Assembly: GCA_029027825.1 (NCBI GenBank)
Contig: CP093399.1
Location: forward strand, 930,001 to 994,000
Direction: 5' to 3'
DNA from: Rs1 sp029027825
GTDB lineage: Bacteria > Pseudomonadota > Gammaproteobacteria > Pseudomonadales > Balneatricaceae
DNA length: 64,000 nt
How positions within the stretch are numbered: position 1 is the first letter of the stretch; the number at the start of each line of letters is the position of its first letter. Positions 62,164 through 64,000 of the stretch are shown piece by piece. The notes below the pieces were generated by a model. That model did no database searches and was not told the DNA's origin. It saw only the letters and a program-made list of their open reading frames with translations. The position numbers were made by a program, and so were the translations under genes.

Positions 62164-62823
62164 ACAAACCCTATCCTTTTTAAAATCATCAAGACTTATT
62201 CTAGGACACACCACTTTCGCTAATTGATAGTGTTGCAACAGTGAGCGGGCAGTGGCTTTTTGTTGGCGATAGATACGCTCTAGTGCCCGAACCGCTTTGT
62301 TTTGTGAGTCTTGGCTCAGTCCACTCCAGTTCGAAAATATTGCCTGTACAATTGCTTGATTACTGGCTATTTCCCAGGGCCCATATTTTATCGCTTGGTT
62401 GATTGAGTACAGGAAAGCTACGTCAAATTGTTGCATCCGCGATTTGATTAATGCCATGTTTGCCCAGCTATAGGGCCATTCTGGGCGCAGTTGGCTGGCT
62501 TTTCGATGGGTGTTGTAGGCAAGTTTTAAATACTCTTGATACGCCCTGGCATCTGCTGAGTTATTGATGGCCCTTAAGTAGTATAGCCTGGCAAGATACT
62601 CGTGGTATTCGGCGTTGTTCGGTCGCAGTTGAATGGATTTTAGTATTTTTAGCTCAGCGCTAGCTGCAGCCTGTTCTGTAATGTTGTTTTGCTGGTTTTC
62701 GATTAAGTTCTTTAGCGGATAATGACTGAGGTCGGCCAGCGCTATTTTTATCCCCAGATAAATCAGATAGGTTAATCCGCTTAGCATAATCGCTATTAAG
62801 GAGTATTTGCCAGCTTTTAGCAT
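62143..62823 (-). CDS. VpsP-like polysaccharide biosynthesis protein
   Basis: A 226-residue protein with one N-terminal membrane helix (SLIAIMLSGLTYLIYLGIKIALA) and a periplasmic helical, TPR-like domain (SIQLRPNNAEYHEYLARLYYLRA, AYNTHRKASQLRPEWPYSWANMALIKSR). This architecture is found in VpsP-type proteins of Vibrio-like exopolysaccharide clusters. The last residues CKLKAES and the stop are encoded by the AGCTTTC array. It overlaps the phosphatase gene by 7 bp. Confidence 0.75.
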   Translation of the reverse strand: MLKAGKYSLIAIMLSGLTYLIYLGIKIALADLSHYPLKNLIENQQNNITEQAAASAELKILKSIQLRPNNAEYHEYLARLYYLRAINNSADARAYQEYLKLAYNTHRKASQLRPEWPYSWANMALIKSRMQQFDVAFLYSINQAIKYGPWEIASNQAIVQAIFSNWSGLSQDSQNKAVRALERIYRQQKATARSLLQHYQLAKVVCPRISLDDFKKDRVCKLKAES

Positions 62824-63539
62824 ATAGCTTGGATAATCTTCTTAGGTGTGTCGACCATTAAGCGCTGTGCCATTTGCCGGTCGTATTTATCGCTAATAAA
62901 TTGGTAAGCTTCAGAGAGGATCGGTGGGCGGTGTTGGCTGTTATGAGCATCGCTGGCGATAATTGTCGTCCAGCCGTTGTCGAGAAATTGTTGAGCGCTG
63001 TGGTAGGCGTGCTTGCCAAATTTACCGGTCACTGACATGGCGGTCAACTGAAAAAGGCAGCCGCGTTCGATAAAGGGCGCGGCTTTTTTTATGTCGTGCA
63101 TAATGGCTTTATTTCGCTCTGGATGAGCAATCATAGGGATGATGTCCCTTTGGATTAACCAGTCGACCAATTTTTCGCTGCCCACTGGAATGCCGTCGTG
63201 TGGTAGTTCTAACAACATTACTTGCTTATCTTGCCAGTGGCCAATAAAGGGTAGGTTTTTTGCACTGTGCAAGCTGAGCACTTCAGCGCTAAGCCTTACT
63301 TCTCCTGCTATGCCTAAGCTAATCGGTAAATTGAGTTGTTTGACTAGTGCCTGCAGCTTTTCGAAGGGCTGTTGCAAGCTCTGTCGGGTGTTTTGGTAGC
63401 GACCAGGTTGGATGTGTGGAGTCAGCACCATGTGGGTGATGCCGTCGGCAATGGCCATTTTCAGTAAGGCGATTGAGTCTTGGTCATCGGTTGCACCATC
63501 ATCGACATCAGGCAGTAGATGACAGTGCAAATCAATCAT
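62817..63539 (-). CDS. Tyrosine-protein phosphatase of the CpsB/Wzb-type PHP family
   Basis: A 240-residue metal-dependent PHP phosphatase: MIDLHCHLLPDVDDGA (first metal site), TPHIQPGRY, LGIAGEVRLS, IAHPERNKAI and IASDAHNSQHRPP. Such enzymes dephosphorylate the Wzc/CpsD kinase and so control polymer length. It lies directly downstream of the kinase gene (4-bp overlap), as expected. Confidence 0.9.
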   Translation of the reverse strand: MIDLHCHLLPDVDDGATDDQDSIALLKMAIADGITHMVLTPHIQPGRYQNTRQSLQQPFEKLQALVKQLNLPISLGIAGEVRLSAEVLSLHSAKNLPFIGHWQDKQVMLLELPHDGIPVGSEKLVDWLIQRDIIPMIAHPERNKAIMHDIKKAAPFIERGCLFQLTAMSVTGKFGKHAYHSAQQFLDNGWTTIIASDAHNSQHRPPILSEAYQFISDKYDRQMAQRLMVDTPKKIIQAIC

Positions 63540-64000
63540 GCATTCGCCCCAGAATAGCCATAGTTATCATAGTAGCCGCTGTGATCTTCACCATAGTACT
63601 GCTCGGCTTTCTTGACATCGACTTGATTTAAAATAACCCCGGCAATGTTGCCATTGACTTGACGGATACGTTTTAAGCCGTTTTTTGCGTGTTGCGCTGT
63701 AGTGGCATCCGCTTTGACCACATATAGGTAGGCGTCCACCATGGGCGCTAATACCAGTGCATCGCTGACCGCTTGACAAGGAGCGGTATCAATGATGATT
63801 TTGTCGTATATTTTAGCTAGGCCAATCAATAAGTCTTTAAAGCGTTGCGAAGATAGCAATTCTGATGGGTTTGGTGGGAGGGTACCGCAAGGTAATACAT
63901 CGAAGCCGCCTTCCTGATAAGTGACAATGCACTCTTCCATGCTGTTGGTCTTCGCCACTAAATTGGACAAGCCAAAGTTATGGTCGGTTAAATCTAAGGC
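63536..64000 (-). CDS. Wzc/CpsD-type tyrosine autokinase, C-terminal part (gene continues beyond window)
   Basis: The frame is open to the end of the window (155 codons), so the start lies outside. Visible parts are LDLTDHNFGLSNLVAK, VLPCGTLPPNPSELLSSQRF and YDKIIIDTAPCQAVSDALVLAPMVDAYLYVVKADATT (Walker-B-like region of BY-kinases). The Tyr-rich tail AEQYYGEDHSGYYDNYGYSGANA is the autophosphorylation cluster. It regulates chain length and export of the exopolysaccharide together with the phosphatase next to it. Confidence 0.9.
   Translation of the reverse strand, partial: ALDLTDHNFGLSNLVAKTNSMEECIVTYQEGGFDVLPCGTLPPNPSELLSSQRFKDLLIGLAKIYDKIIIDTAPCQAVSDALVLAPMVDAYLYVVKADATTAQHAKNGLKRIRQVNGNIAGVILNQVDVKKAEQYYGEDHSGYYDNYGYSGANA

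Noticed and set aside
61897..62223. 108-codon open frame reading SAFSFQL repeats
   Set aside because: It is a translation of the perfect AGCTTTC heptamer array, which happens to lack stops on the + strand. It has no ribosome binding site and overlaps the VpsP gene end.

Overview
The window looks like a chromosomal segment of a gammaproteobacterium. The PotI, SpeB, PuuA, Bcp, RluF, GalE, WecB/WecC, ManC and VpsP/Wzc-type proteins all read as gammaproteobacterial families. The species cannot be named from this sequence. No rRNA, tRNA or CRISPR array was recognised. The core exopolysaccharide genes (about 29.7-37.8 kb) are visibly AT-richer than the flanks, as is usual for horizontally exchanged surface-sugar clusters.

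Layout. (1) 1-6.0 kb: polyamine uptake and catabolism on the + strand (PotI-type permease, agmatinase, PuuA-type gamma-glutamylpolyamine synthetase, a class I glutamine amidotransferase, an aldehyde dehydrogenase). (2) 6-18 kb: housekeeping or metabolic genes (class V aminotransferase divergent from a LysR regulator, Bcp peroxiredoxin, DadA-like oxidase, RluF, TSUP transporter) with two toxin-antitoxin-like modules (DUF4160/DUF2442 and RES/Xre), separated by blocks of repeats. (3) 18.2-37.8 kb plus 44.2-49.5 kb: polysaccharide locus with galE, vanZ-like, O-antigen ligase-like gene, WcaJ-type initiating transferase, galU (broken by an in-frame stop), wecB, wecC, flippase, polymerase, three glycosyltransferases, two acyltransferases, WecG/TagA transferase (one intact, one decayed) and manC. 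Predicted precursors are UDP-Glc, UDP-Gal, UDP-ManNAc/ManNAcA and GDP-Man. (4) 37.9-44.2 kb: a 2100-residue RTX-type protein built mainly from 5.5 nearly identical 957-bp repeats. (5) 46.2-61.9 kb: an island of small cassettes (HEPN/MNT pairs, DUF4160/DUF2442, four-helix-bundle protein, Uma2, CopG-type antitoxin, YefM/YoeB, GxxExxY protein), several broken. (6) 62.1-64 kb, minus strand: VpsP-like protein, CpsB-type phosphatase and the C-terminus of a Wzc-type tyrosine kinase.

The most unusual feature is the repeat content. Family R1 is a palindromic sequence with arms ACCACAGAGGTCACAGAGG / its reverse complement. It occurs in about a dozen blocks totalling roughly 8 kb, and in two places its edge cuts a gene (a manC copy and a toxin gene). 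The second family consists of arrays with a 7-bp period, nearly all containing AGCT (AGCTAGA, AGCTAAA, AGCTTAC, AGCTCAC, AGCTTTC and relatives). They very often supply or touch the stop codon of the preceding gene. Together with direct duplications of cassettes, these suggest an active repeat-driven gene-shuffling region. That the repeats drive it is inference.
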